Below are positions 32,269-43,776 of a DNA stretch of 64,000 bases, piece by piece; the first letter of the stretch is position 1; each line of letters starts with the position of its first letter. Origin of the DNA: Neoarius graeffei (taxonomy: Eukaryota > Chordata > Actinopteri > Siluriformes > Ariidae); NCBI RefSeq assembly GCF_027579695.1, contig NC_083569.1, forward strand, positions 69,483,149-69,547,148, given 5' to 3'. Made by a program: the position numbers and the translations under genes. Under the pieces are notes generated by a model. That model ran no database searches and was not told the origin of the DNA. It was given only the letters and a program-made list of their open reading frames with translations.

Positions 32269-32809
32269 TATGTACTGTACATAAATGAGACTCATAGAGA
32301 GCTCTGAAATATTTCAGAAATGCCCTTGAGTTTGCATTGGCATACAGTGGCCTATATGAGTCTGAGACTCGAAATACATTTGTTACACAATGAAATATGT
32401 CATCATGCACAATTTATCAAACTTTCAGAATAGGAGTCAAATGAACCATACAACCTCCTTGGCTAATTCTAGGCATAGGACGCGCAAAGAGACTCAATAT
32501 ATCACAAAACATACAAAATATCAGCATAATACAGACATTACCGTAAGTGTACAGCATTGTAAATTCTCCTGACAGAACTCAGGACCGAGTCAATGCAACC
32601 ACTTTATGATGTCACTTCAGTGAAATTAATCATCACTTGTGTGTTTGTTGAGTTAATTGCTTTGATGCAGACTACACACATTATCATGATGAAACTGTGT
32701 GAAATTATATCCAGTGTTATGTAATCTAGTTGGACAGGAAAAAAAATATTGTACAACAGCATAGCAAGCTACATAGACGAACAAATGGAAGTGTTATACT
32801 TGCCTATTT

Positions 32810-33103
32810 CATCCATCCATCCACTCATCCATTATCTGTAGCCGCTTATCTTGTGCAGGGTCGCAGGCAAGCTGGAGCCTATCCCAGCTGACTACGGGTG
32901 AAAGGCGGGGTACACCCTGGACAAGTCGCCAGGTCATCACAGGGCTGACACATAGACACAGACAACCATTCACTCTCACATTCACACCTACGGTCAATTT
33001 AGAGTCACCAGTTAACCTAACCTGCATGTCTTTGGACTGTGGGGGAAACCGGAGCACCCGGAGGAAACCCACGCGGACACGGGGAGAACATGCAAATTCC
33101 GCA
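32810..33103 (-). mobile_element. 5'-truncated Mermaid-like SINE, type I
   Basis: The tail with (CATC)n at 32810 and the body are present. The copy ends at 33103 before the tRNA-like head, a usual 5' truncation. Confidence 0.85.
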
Positions 33104-33538
33104 TGTTAAAACATGAATAACGTTAACTTATCTGAAGTCCTTTCAGAAATATGTTTTAGCATAATCTTGCCAAATAAACAGAATGTAGAAATCTCCAATA
33201 TGATTTCAAGTTTGAAAAGCATTTGCTAGCATGTTAGATGGAGTTTCACTGACTAGCTAGCTTAACGTTAAACCACCATGATGGCACAGCATGCGTTCAT
33301 TTTGTGAATTTACATTTCTGTCTTTGGTAACGGCGTTAGGTTTTGTAAGCGTTGTGGCAATAATACAACGATGCGTTGACAGAAAATATACTTTCAATAC
33401 TCAAGTATTCCTAAAAGCAAGTACTTCAGTACTTTAACTTAAGTGAAAATTTCACTGGACAACTTTCACTTGTATCGGAGTAACATTTGACCAGTGGGCT
33501 CTGTACTTTGATTTAAGTAATGAAGTTGGGTACTTTGT

Positions 33539-33900
33539 GGGCGGCACGGTGGTGTAGTGGTTAGCATGGTCACTTCACAGCAAGATGGTTCTGGGTTCGA
33601 ACCCAGCGGCTGGCGAGGGCCTTTCTGTGCGGAGTTTGCATGTTCTCCCCGTGTCTGCGTGGGTTTCCTCCGGGTGCTCCAGTTTCCCCCACAGTCCAAA
33701 GACATGCAGTTAGGTTAATGTGGGTCGGCCTTGGGCTGAAGTGCCCTTGAGCAAGGTACCTGACCCCTGACTGCTCCCCAGGCGCTGTAGTGTGGCTGCT
33801 CACTGCTCTGAGTGTGTGCATGTGCGTTCACTGCTTCAGATGGGTTAAATGCAGAGGATGAATCTCACTGTGCTTGAAGTGTGCATGTGACAAATAAAGG
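33539..33900 (+). mobile_element. Mermaid-headed SINE, type II tail
   Basis: Head with A and B boxes, shared body, then V-core (TGCCCTTGAGCAAGGTACC) and tail TGCATGTGACAAATAAAG. The short duplication CTTTGT (33533-33538 and 33901-33906) splits a common fish repeat end (GGGTACTTTGT / CCACCTCTGGG). Upstream DNA 33104-33538 holds that repeat (AAGTACTTCAGTACTTTAAC) and no gene. Confidence 0.88.
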
Positions 33901-34361
33901 CTTTGTCCACCTCTGGGAAAGGGCCTGGGTCCACTGTAACTAGGAAAAAGTGCTGAGTGAAGATGTTCATGAGAGACGCCCTGGATCCTGTGTGTGTGTG
34001 AGACAGAGAGAGAGAGAGAGAATGAAGCAGTGTTCCTGGGCTAGGTTCTGGGTCCAGTGTGATCCTGACCAGGAAGTGCTTACTGGAAATGAAAGAAAAA
34101 AAAGTACCCTGTGTAATTCAGAATTGATAATCACAGAGTTAGGATTCTTAAATTTAATGTGTCCCAGAAAACCAAATGCAGACATGAATGAAGCAGCATG
34201 ATATTTAAATTTAAATTCTCCCTTCTGATAAGATTACACAGCATCTATCAGTCTACAGGAAGCTCAGTCATTCGCACCAAAATCAGGAAATGACGTCACA
34301 AAATGCAATAAATTTGTACCAGATTACTGATCTTCACTCTACAGAGCGGTTATTTTTAGTT

Positions 34362-34366
<5 letters not shown>

Positions 34367-34435
<69 letters not shown>
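34367..34435. repeat. (TA)n microsatellite
   Basis: About 34 TA units in a row. Region 33907-34366 shows a short GA repeat near 34007 and nothing else. Confidence 0.95.
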
Positions 34436-34438
<3 letters not shown>

Positions 34439-34507
34439 TAATTGTTCGATTTGGGACACAGCCCTAAAGTGTGTACAGCGCCTGCGCGCGAAATTCCCTT
34501 TGTGTAT

Positions 34508-34764
34508 AGGAAAGCTCATAAATATTCATGAGGAAAGTGCTACCTGATTGGCCGGTCAATGCCTTTTGTTTTACCGCGTTGTTTAGAGGGAAGAAAAATT
34601 AATCATTATTTAAACTAGACACCTTTTATCGACCCTAACCTTATTACCATACATGTGTTCTCTGAGATGGGCTTCCCAAATTAAAACAACACAGTGAAAT
34701 ACAGCGTTAAAGCATTCATCAGCCAATCAGGTAGTACTTTCCTCATGAATATTCATGAGCTTCC
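34508..34764. repeat. Foldback-like inverted repeat
   Basis: Arm GGAAAGCTCATAAATATTCA (from 34508) is mirrored by TGAATATTCATGAGCTTCC (to 34764). The arms are about 42 bp with few mismatches, and weaker similarity extends outward (GCGCGAAATT / AAATTTGACGC). It is probably a MITE with a ~170-bp core. Confidence 0.75.
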
Positions 34765-35014
34765 CTGCCACCCTGCAAAAAGGAAATTTGACGCCGGCTC
34801 GCGGTCGCAGACTGTTTGCGTAGGAAAATGGGGGCGGGGCATCAAAGACCGTTGCATTTTGAATTCTTACAGTCCTACTCGTTTTCCCCTTTTAATTTTA
34901 TTTGAAAGAAACAAATCTTACAAGCATACAAGTCCTTCAAAGAAATACAGTTTGAGGCTGAGCAGATTAGTCAAGAGGCATAGTACAGTATAATACAAAC
35001 AAACAACAACAATA

Positions 35015-35385
35015 CTCATCTCATCTCATTATCTGTAGCCGCTTTATCCTGTTCTACTGGGTCGCAGGCAAGCTGGAGCCTATCCCAGCTGACTACGGGC
35101 GAAAGGCGGGGTACACCCTGGACAAGTCGCCAGGTCATCACAGGGCTGACACATAGACAACCATTCACACTCACATTCACACCTACGGTCAATTTAGAGT
35201 CACCAGTTAGCCTAACCTGCATGTCTTTGGACTGTGGGGGAAACCGGAGCACCCGGAGGAAACCCACGCGGACACGGGGAGAACATGCAAACTCTGCACA
35301 GAAAGGCCCTCGCCGGCCACGGGGCTCAAACCCGGACCTTCTTGCTGTGAGGCGACAGCGCTAACCACTACACCACCGTGCTGCC
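35015..35385 (-). mobile_element. Mermaid/DANA-like SINE, type I
   Basis: Full-length reverse copy with the head at 35385 and (GAGAT)n at 35015. It lacks a short GTGTCTAT stretch near 35155 relative to other copies. Confidence 0.9.
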
Positions 35386-35614
35386 CCAGCCGTTAAATTG
35401 AAAAGAAAATAAATAACTAAAAGATAAGAGTCAGTTCCAATCCGGCTTTCTGTCTAGGGTCAAATTAAATGATAGACATGACAAGCATTCATAAAGATAT
35501 ATGGCATTCTTGGATGCAGTCAATTTCAGTGAGCCTAAGAAAAGAGATAATTATTTTAAGTAAATTGTGAAAAGTTGGAAAACTTTTAGGAATTTACATA
35601 TGTGGCTTATAATT

Positions 35615-35667
35615 TAACAATACTCACCAAGTACTTATATTTATATATAAGTACTTGGCGAGTATTA
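35615..35667. repeat. Short palindrome
   Basis: AATACTCACCAAGTACTTAT is mirrored by ATAAGTACTTGGCGAGTATT around a small AT loop. Flanking 35386-35804 is otherwise unassigned. Confidence 0.8.
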
Positions 35668-35804
35668 CTAAATTATTAAACAAAAATTCCAACTTTTCGT
35701 CCTTCAGGATAAAACCAAATTTTATATGACTATAAGTCAGGGCTGGGATGTCCAGATTATTAACTTCTTTGGTTTTGGGCGATATAGTGAATTTGATCGA
35801 TCTA

Positions 35805-37382
35805 CAGTGGTGCTTGAAAGTTTGTGAACCCTTTAGAATTTTCTATATTTCTGCATAAATATGAACTAAAGCATTATCAGATTTTCACACAAGTCCTAAA
35901 AGTAGATAAAGAGAACCCAGTTAAACAAATGAGACAAAAATATTATACTTGGTCATTTATTTATTGAGGCAAAAGATTCCAATAATTACATATCTGTGAG
36001 TGGCAAAAGTATGTGAACCTTTGCTTTCAGTATCTGGTGTGACCCACTTGTGCAGCAATAACTGCAACTAAATGTTTCCGGTAATTTTAGCCCATTCCTC
36101 CAGACAGAACAGCTTCAACTCTGGGATGTTGGTGAGTTTCCTCACAGGAACTGCTCGCTTCAGGTCCTTCCACAACATTTCGATTGGATTAAGGTCAGGA
36201 CTTTGACTTGGCCATTCCAAAACATTAACTTTATTCTTTTTTAACCATTCTTTGGTAGAATGACTTGTGTGCTTAGAGTCGTTGTCTTCCTGCATGACCC
36301 ACCTTCTCTTGAGATTCAGTTCATGGACAGATGTCCTGACATTTTCCTTTAGAATTCGCTGGTATAATTCAGAATTCATTGTTCCATCAATGATGGTAAG
36401 CCGTCCTGGCCCAGATGCAGCAAAACAAGCCCAAAGCATGATACTACCGCCACCATGTTTCACAGATGGGATAAGGTTCTTATGCTGGAATGCAGTGTTT
36501 TCCTTTCTCCAAACATAACACTTCTCATTTAAACCAAAAAGTTCTATTTTGGTCTCATCCATCCACAAAACATTTTTCCAATAGCCTTCTGGCTTGTCCA
36601 TGTGATCTTTAGTAAACTGCAGACAAGCAGCAATGTTCTTTTTGGAGAGCAGTGGCTTTCTCCTTGCAACCCTGCCATGCACTCCATTGTTGTTCAGTGT
36701 TCTCTTGATGGTAGACTCATGAACATTAACATTAGCCAATATGAGAGAGGCCTTCAGTTGCTTAGAAGTTACCCTGGGGTCTTTTGTGACCTCGCCGACT
36801 ATTACACGCCTTGCTCTTGGAGTGATCTTTGTTGGTCGACCACTCCTGGGGAGGGTAACAATGGTCTTGAATTTCCTCCATTTGTACACAATCTGTCTGA
36901 CTGTGGATTGGTGGAGTCCAAACTCTTTAGAGATGGTTTTGTAACCTTTTCCAGCCTGATGAGCATCAACAATGCTTTTTCTGAGGTCCTCAGAAATCTC
37001 CTTTGTTCGTGCCATGATACACTTCCACAAACATGTGTTGTGAAGATCAGACTTTGATAGATCCCTGTTCTTTAAATAAAACAGGGTGCCTACTCACACC
37101 TGATAATCATCCCATTGATTGAAAACACCTGACTCTAATTTCACCTTCAAATTAACTGCTAATCCTAGAGGTTCACATACTTTTGCCACTCACAGATATG
37201 TAATATTGGATCATTTTCCTCAATAAATAAATGACCAAGTATAATATTTTTGTCTCATTTGTTTAACTGGGTTCTCTTTATCTACTTTTAGGACTTGTGT
37301 GAAAATCTGATGATGTTTTAGGTCATATTTATGCAGAAATATAGAAAATTCTACAGGAGTCACAAACTTTCAAGCACCACTG
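35805..37382 (-). mobile_element. Tc1-like transposon, full length
   Basis: 1578 bp with ends CAGTGGTGCTTGAAAGTTTG and complement, flanked by TA (35803-35804 and 37383-37384). The inverted repeats are about 200 bp. The transposase is on the - strand. Best preserved of the three copies of this family here (also 19992 and 54474). Confidence 0.95.
36068..37030 (-). CDS. Tc1-like transposase, C-terminally truncated
   Basis: 320 codons, probable native start at MARTKEISEDLRKS (residue 6). Helix-turn-helix (HQSTVRQIVYKWRKF), GRPTKITPRARR linker and DDE domain with D158 (VLWMDETKIELFG), D249 (VMQEDNDSKHTS) and E284 ([11 protein letters not shown]). It has the glycine box [12 protein letters not shown]. 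Compared with the sister copy at 55392-55901, the last ~20 residues (after EEWAKI) are replaced by TGNI and a stop. The DNDSKH variant of the usual DNDPKH is also odd. The catalytic triad is complete, but the short C-terminus makes activity doubtful. Confidence 0.85.
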   Translation of the reverse strand: MWKCIMARTKEISEDLRKSIVDAHQAGKGYKTISKEFGLHQSTVRQIVYKWRKFKTIVTLPRSGRPTKITPRARRVIVGEVTKDPRVTSKQLKASLILANVNVHESTIKRTLNNNGVHGRVARRKPLLSKKNIAACLQFTKDHMDKPEGYWKNVLWMDETKIELFGLNEKCYVWRKENTAFQHKNLIPSVKHGGGSIMLWACFAASGPGRLTIIDGTMNSELYQRILKENVRTSVHELNLKRRWVMQEDNDSKHTSHSTKEWLKKNKVNVLEWPSQSPDLNPIEMLWKDLKRAVPVRKLTNIPELKLFCLEEWAKITGNI

Positions 37383-38080
37383 TACATCTAATTCTCTTAC
37401 AGGCCACAGTAGAAAATCAAATCCCTCCATTGTATACCCCCTTTTTAGGGGGGAAGGAAAACATGCTTTGGAAAGTAAGGATCTTAAAAACTTATTATTA
37501 CATTTCTTGGCTGAAAAGAGAGAGTCTTGGATAAATCATGGACACAGTTGAGATACTGTTAGTTTATAAAGACCCCTTGCTTGTGCCAATAAGGGCTTGG
37601 GGCATCGCTTTAATAACAGCACAGTATTCTCTACTAGTGCAAGTTAGATTGTATTTACACCTGAACTCAGCATAGTTTAACATGTTATCTCTGTCATCCA
37701 TTAGATGTTGAACAGACCATATCCTTATTTCCATCCATTCTTTAAAGTAAAATGACTTCTTCTTTAACAACATGTATCTGTTATTCCAAATTGTTGTGTC
37801 GTAGGGGGAGAAATTATGTTTAAAAATTAATTTCCAATAATAGAGGACTTGTTGGTGAAATTTAGATAACTTGATTGGCAGTTTGCTAATCTCAATGCAA
37901 TACCACTAGTACTAGTGCTCATGAAACATAAATGCTTTCCAGCCAGTTGTGTTGAGAAAGTGTTCATTTCTCCAGGCTTTACTTGCTCACTAGAGACACC
38001 TGCTGGTCAAACGATCAATCAACCAATCATGCACACAACACATTATGCTGGTGCACACCACACCAGTGTTATATAAAGAT

Positions 38081-38477
38081 CTCATCTCATCTCATCTCAT
38101 CTCATCTCATCTAATTATCTGTAGCCGCTTTATCCTGTTCTACAGGGTCACAGGCAAGCTGGAGCCTATCCCAGCTGACTATGGGCGAAAGGCGGGGTAC
38201 ACCCTGGACAAGTCGCCAGGTCATCACAGGGCTGACACATAGACACAGACAACCATTCACACTCACATTCACACCTACGGTCAATTTAGAGTCACCAGTT
38301 AACCTAACCTGCATGTCTTTGGACTGTGGGGGAAACCGGAGCACCCGGAGGAAACCCACGTGGACACGGGGAGAACATGCAAACTCCGCACAGAAAGGCC
38401 CTCGCCGGCCACGGGGCTCGAACCCGGACCTTCTTGCTGTGAGGCGACAGCGCTAACCGCTACACCAGCATGCCGCC
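38081..38477 (-). mobile_element. Mermaid/DANA-like SINE, type I, long (GAGAT)n tail
   Basis: Full-length reverse copy whose tail has seven ATCTC units. Region 37385-38080 upstream shows no feature I can assign. Confidence 0.9.
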
Positions 38478-38789
38478 CTGGAAATATATTCTAAATGTCG
38501 ATATTGTGAATAGAACTTAGAAATTCAACCTATATATACACAATATATTTTAATATATAGAATTAGTATATTTCATATATTTCAATGTTATGTCTTGTAA
38601 TAAGGAACTGAGCAATGTAATAGATCCTAAATAATGGTATTACTACGACTACAGTTGTGCTACAGTAGAAAGAAGCAATGTGCTTGTGAAACTGGATAAG
38701 AGTGCTTGTGGGGCTGATGTGTTTTTGGGACCGGACTGAAAAATCTTTTTATTAAGCAATACAATTTGTTCCACACTACTGGGGACAAG

Positions 38790-38790
<1 letters not shown>

Positions 38791-38830
<40 letters not shown>
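38791..38830. repeat. (GATT)n microsatellite
   Basis: About ten GATT units. Region 38478-39197 shows no other feature. Confidence 0.95.
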
Positions 38831-38831
<1 letters not shown>

Positions 38832-39197
38832 TTCTTTTTTTCCCCTTTCCAATTTCAACCGCCTTTGAAAACACACATTCACAGGGCACAGAAGAGGTTG
38901 GGATACACAGCAATTTCAAAGCAATGAGATATAAATGTAGATATACATCCTTACATCCAATATCTTACATATCTTATGCATGGTTCCAGTAGAATGAAAT
39001 GACACTTTCTGATTTCCTACTTTGGTTGGGTCCTGTACAGTCCTCTTTGGACTCATGGATGGCATGGTAATGCCACACCATAGAGGAAGTGTTGTTGTTA
39101 GTTAATTAGTTAGTTAGTTCCTTGGCACACAACAAACACTTCACCTTGGGAATAAAAACCTACTGTAAATATTTAATGGATGGAATGGAATTGAAAG

Positions 39198-39574
39198 TCT
39201 CGTCTCGTTATCTGTAGCCGCTTTATCCTGTTCTACAGGTTCGCAGGCAAACTGGAGCCTATCCCAGCTGACTACGGGCGAAAGGCGGGGTACACCCTGG
39301 ACAAGTCGCCAGGTCATCACAGGGCTGACACATAGACACAGACAACCATTCACACTCACATTCACACCTACGGTCAATTTAGAGTCACCAGTTAACCTAA
39401 CCTGCATGTCTTTGGACTGTGGGGGAAACCGGAGCACCCGGAGGAAACCCACGCGGACACGGGGAGAACATGCAAACTCCGCACAGAAAGGCCCTCACCG
39501 GCCACGGGGCTCGAACCCGGACCTTCTTGCTGTGAGGCGACAGCACTAACCACTACACCACCGTGCCACCCGGG
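39198..39574 (-). mobile_element. Mermaid/DANA-like SINE, type I, with TSD
   Basis: Full-length reverse copy with the duplication ATTGAAAG at 39190-39197 and 39575-39582. Confidence 0.92.
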
Positions 39575-39800
39575 ATTGAAAGTTACATATAAAATCCCAC
39601 CAGAATAATAACTACATTACATTTTACCTTACTAGTTGATATAATTGTAAAATGTTGCCATGGAGGTGAATATCTTCTTTTAACTGCTGGCTCCATCAAA
39701 ACAAATAACATTACAAACTCTACAATATATTTACATGCATGAATGAGCAACAATACCTGTGGAAAACACCCAGAAAACAGATTGAAAGTTGTGTTTATAC

Positions 39801-39806
<6 letters not shown>

Positions 39807-39832
<26 letters not shown>
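39807..39832. repeat. (GA)n microsatellite
   Basis: About 13 GA units. Confidence 0.9.
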
Positions 39833-39834
<2 letters not shown>

Positions 39835-39925
39835 AAATTGCTGTTTAAATACAGTTTTATTATATTTAGATGTAGAATTGAAGACAAATATCAGCATCTC
39901 AGTTCACAGCCCCGACTCACCACTG

Positions 39926-39961
39926 TTGTGAGGCAACAGTGCTAACCACGTGTGTGTGAGA

Positions 39962-40032
<71 letters not shown>

Positions 40033-40189
40033 AGGGAGCTGCAAAAGTAGGTATACAGTAAGGATTATTTATACAGTAAGGATACAGTTTTACCAGTATT
40101 ATAATAGTGGTGCTAGGTTTCATTTTTCACCATCAAATTTTGTGTGAACGGTTTGTTTTTCATTACTGTATACCTACTTCTGCAGCCCC

Positions 40190-40256
<67 letters not shown>
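39926..40256. repeat. Microsatellite cluster with a small MITE
   Basis: A SINE-head fragment (39926-39950, - strand), (TC)n and (AC)n (39960-40026), a ~160-bp inverted-repeat unit (40033-40193; CAGGGAGCTGCAAAAGTAGG / CCTACTTCTGCAGCCCCCTG) and (TA)n (40193-40256). The inner unit looks like a Tc1/mariner-type MITE. Confidence 0.75.
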
Positions 40257-40258
<2 letters not shown>

Positions 40259-40276
40259 CTTTCTCACACACTCATG

Positions 40277-40455
40277 TGATTAGCACTGTTGCCTCACAGC
40301 AAGAAGGTCCTGGGTTCGAGCCCAGTGGCCGGCGGGGGCCTTTCTGTGTGGAATCTGCATGTTCTCCCCGTGTCTGCATGGGTGTGCTCCGGTTTCCCCC
40401 ACAGTCCAAAGACATATGGTTAGATTAACTACAATCTAAATTGTCCATAGGTGTG
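40277..40455 (+). mobile_element. 3'-incomplete DANA-like SINE fragment
   Basis: Diverged head and body (B box GGTTCGAGCCC, CCACAGTCCAAAGACATA), followed by GT-rich sequence instead of a normal tail. It is older than the other copies. Region 40456-41120 shows nothing else. Confidence 0.75.
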
Positions 40456-41120
40456 TGTGTGTGTGTGCGCGTGTGTGAGAATGATTGAGAGGAGAAAACC
40501 TCTATAATAATCCAGTAGAAGGCAACGAGAAACCACTACTGTAATGTTCCCTACAAAGTTTGATGGCTGAAGTCGTCAGAGCGGCCACATCACTCACACA
40601 CACAGAGCAAAGTAATGGGAAAATGCAAAGGACAATACAGGCAGAAATCATTGAAATACATTCGGAAAGAAATATGTTAACGTACACATAAACCCAAGGT
40701 TTTGAGCGTTTTTTTTTTAGAGAGAAAATGTTTATAATTTATGGCTTGGTTTCTCTTTCAAACACAATACAAGAGGGTTTCACATTAGAAAATTTTGACC
40801 TGTGAATGTGTGCTTTAGCGAGTATTAAATTGATAATGTAGAATTGGTTAGATTTGGACGCAGAGTATGAGAAAAAAACCCAAACAATACATCATTAAAA
40901 GAAAGAGATGATCATGAGACAGAGGATTCGGTGAGGATATGTTGGGAAATGAACGCACAAAAAACACGAGTGAGGACATGACCAAAATAAGTGATTAAGT
41001 TCCTCTGGAGCCAGCTGACAAAAACAGCAGTCCACCACAATGTCCTTTTTGTATCTGTGGAGAAGAGTCTTGGTAGGGCACTTTCGGGTATCTGGACCTC
41101 AGCACCTTATGAACCAATAG

Positions 41121-41431
41121 TGTCACTCTGGGGTCGTGGCCAAGCATGTCTGTGAATGGAGGGCAGAGTCAGGGGAGGTAAGTGGTGGAATCATTGCACC
41201 TGATGGGAATTAACCTGTGTTTGTGTGTCTTCCCCAGTGACCACACCCTTTAAAAGGAGAGAGAGAGAGAGCAGAGAAAGGGAGCTCTCTCCCCAACCAG
41301 AACACTTATGTGTGTGCGCGTGTGGCTGGGAGAGTGTGGAAAGCTGAAAAGCGAAGAATAAAAAGAGTTTTTGTGAACTCAGTTCTAGCCTGCCATGCTT
41401 CTGTGCTCCACCCACCTGGGCAGATACAACA
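41121..41431 (+). repeat. 5' LTR of Gmr1-type Gypsy element A
   Basis: 311 bp from TGTC to ACAACA. It matches the 3' LTR (50931-51239) with scattered changes, most at the left edge. It contains a likely TATA region (CCCTTTAAAAGG) and an AATAAA near 41357. It is followed by the primer binding site. Confidence 0.9.
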
Positions 41432-41432
41432 G

Positions 41433-41450
41433 TGGTGCCGAAACCCGGGA
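41433..41450 (+). promoter_or_regulatory. Primer binding site for tRNA-Phe
   Basis: TGGTGCCGAAACCCGGGA, one base after the LTR, is the exact complement of the 18-nt 3' end (with CCA) of vertebrate tRNA-Phe. Confidence 0.85.
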
Positions 41451-41474
41451 ACGAGTGCAGAAGGGAATGGCCAC

Positions 41475-42062
41475 ATGGAGTCCTCCCCCTTCAAGGACCT
41501 GGTCCATGCCCTCGCCATGGCCCAACAGAGCCAGCACCAGGCACTGATCGCCCTCCGGAAGGAGCAGGAACAACGGTTCGAGGCCCTGGTGCTGGCGCAA
41601 CAGGAAGATCGCCAGGCGTTCCGGCACCTGCTCGTGTCGGCGGGGTCCACCACCGCCACGGACCCTCCCCACCTTACCCTAATGAAGATGGGTCCGCATG
41701 ACGACCCTGAAGCCTTCCTCACTCTTTTTGAGCAGGCAGCAGAGGTGTGGGGTTGGCCGGTGGAACAGTGTGCGGCGCGCCTTTTCCCCCTGCTAACGGG
41801 CGAGACGCAGCTGGCCGCGCTACAGCTCCCCACCGATAGCCAGTTGGTCTATGCGGAACTCCGCAGGGCCATCCTCCAACGCATGGGTCGCACCCCGGAA
41901 CAACAACAGCAGCGCTTCCGCATGCTGCGCCTGGAGGAGGTCGGCTGGCCGTTCGTGTTTGGCCAGCAACTCCGGGATACCTGCCAGCGGTGGCTGAGGG
42001 CCAACAACCGCGACGCCAAGGGAATCATCGATCTGGTGGTGCTGGAACAATTTGTCGCCTGA
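41475..42062 (+). pseudogene. Element A gag, capsid with SCAN-like region
   Basis: 196 codons from ATG 41475 (MESSPFKDLVHALAMAQQSQ) to TGA 42060. The frame is open upstream into the LTR, but this ATG is the first after the PBS. The region from FLTLFEQAAEVWGWPVEQ through LRRAILQRMGRTPEQQQQRF resembles the SCAN domain, which is known to derive from Gmr1-type capsids. The TGA sits where an Arg codon is expected (CpG decay) and a TAG follows; the frame reads on for about 30 codons more. Confidence 0.8.
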
Positions 42063-42143
42063 CTTCCGGAAGGAACAGCGGAGTAGGTCCAGTGCTATCG
42101 CCCGGCGTCGCTGGATCAGGCCATCGAGCTAGCGGAGGACCAT

Positions 42144-42695
42144 ATGGTGGCCGTTCCGACGGCAGGACAGCGTGTCTCCCCTTCTCCCCTCTCTTCTCTC
42201 TCTCCCTCTGTTCCTTGTCCTCGCCCCATTCCTCCACCGCAGAGGCGGGGGCCGGCTCCACCCCAGCTGGCCTGCCGCAGCCGCGGTGCCCTACTGTTTC
42301 CTACTTCCTTGTCTGTGTCTTCCCCCCCTCAGGTGAGTGATCTCTGGAACACCGGTGCAGAGAGAGAGCCTGGGCCGGTATGCTGGTGCTGCGGGGAACC
42401 GGGGCACCTCCAGCATCAGTGCTCGGCGATGGAGGTGGGTGCGGTGGTCCAGATCCCCGATGCACCAGGGACCGCCCTCGATCGGGCTGGAGTGTATTGC
42501 ATACCGGTGAGTATCCAAGGGGATACATATCAGGCTTTGGTGGACTCCCGCTGTAATCAGACCTCAATCCACCAAAGCCTGGTTCAAGACGAGGCATTGG
42601 GGAGAGCACAATTGGTGAAGGTGTTGTGTGTGCACGGGGATGTTCACAATTACCCTTTAGTGTCGGTCCACATTCTATTTCGAGGGGAAAAATGA
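42144..42695 (+). pseudogene. Element A zinc knuckle and protease region
   Basis: 183 codons. A CCHC knuckle (CWCCGEPGHLQHQC; C-x2-C-x4-H-x4-C) is followed by a retroviral-type aspartic protease around ALVDSRCNQTSIHQSLV. The usual Gly after Asp-Ser is replaced by Arg, so the protease would be inactive. A stop at 42693 separates it from the next frame. Confidence 0.8.
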
Positions 42696-42707
42696 AGAGT
42701 AAAGGCA

Positions 42708-43208
42708 GTGGTTAATCCTCGCCTTACCCACTCGATCATTTTGGGGACTGATTGGCCGGGATTTCAGGAATTAATGACGCATTTAGTGAAGAGTGGGGCC
42801 TGCCATAATTCAGCGGGGGGAGGTCCCGGAGTGGCATTGGCAGGAGCAGCTGTCACAGAGCCATCTACATCATCACCACGTCAGAGTGAGGAGCAACATG
42901 CTCTTCCTCCCTCTTTCGGGGAATCCCTCGCGGATTTCCCGTTAGAGCAGTCGCAAGATGAGACTCTGCGGCATGCATTTGACCAAGTGAGAGTAATCGA
43001 TGGTCAAACTCTCCAGCCAAACGCCACCCTGTCCTTCCCCTATTTTTCCGTTATTAAGGATAGATTATACCGAGTGACACAGGACACTCAGACTAAGGAA
43101 CAAATATCACAGCTTTTAATCCCAAAGAGCCGCCGGGAATTTATATTCCCGGCGGCTCACTTTAATCCCATGGCTGGACACTTGGGGCAGGATAAGACAC
43201 TAGCCTGA
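42708..43208 (+). pseudogene. Element A integrase N-terminus, cut by element B
   Basis: 166 codons ending at a TGA (43206). The last part (HFNPMAGHLGQDKT, then FYWPGI and CTACCECQL in the same frame after the stop) is the HHCC zinc-binding region of integrase. It breaks at 43287, where element B is inserted, and resumes at 48501. Confidence 0.78.
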
Positions 43209-43287
43209 ATAATGGCCCAGTTCTATTGGCCAGGGATTTGCGGTGATGTCCGTAGGTGGTGTACGGCATGCTGCGAATGCCAGTTAG

Positions 43288-43764
43288 TGTTAGGGTTTTG
43301 CTGGGATTCGAACCTGGTTCGTTGGTGTGATAATCCAGCAAACCCCCACTAGGCCACCAGGGGGATGACTCAAATGCAGAGGCGTGAGGCGGAAGTAGAA
43401 AAAGAATCAAAAGGTTTATTTAAACTATATACACTATATACAGGGCAAAACAAAAGACAAAAAAAACCAAAGAGTATAATCCAAAAGAAAAGCAAAGTGC
43501 AAAAATTCAAAAGCTAAGAAGATCAAAAAACACAGTACAAAGGAAACTGGAGATAAACATAACAGCACAAAGACTCCGTGACAAGAGGACTGAACTCAGG
43601 GGTATAAATAGACAAACTAATTAAGGACACAGGTGAAGATAATTAGGCAATTAACACAAACACAAAACACAGGAACAGTGGCGGCCTCTAGAGGCCAAAA
43701 TAAACACGACATGAAAAGGAAATAACAGCGGCCTCTAGAGGCCAAAACAGTCCTAGTCCTAACA
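43288..43764 (-). repeat. 3' LTR of element B
   Basis: 477 bp, TGTTAGG to CCTAACA on the + strand. It appears identical to the 5' LTR (48019-48495). Contains two GGCCTCTAGAGGCC palindromes. Next to it at 43765-43775 is the polypurine tract (AGAGGGGGGGTCC on the - strand). Confidence 0.95.
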
Positions 43765-43776
43765 GGACCCCCCCCT

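Noticed and set aside
34290-34547. ORFs made of YIYIYI or similar runs
   Set aside because: They are translations of (TA)n and other microsatellites.
41385-41833. Long - strand ORFs opposite element A gag
   Set aside because: They are shadows of the GC-rich gag frame and have no recognisable domain.
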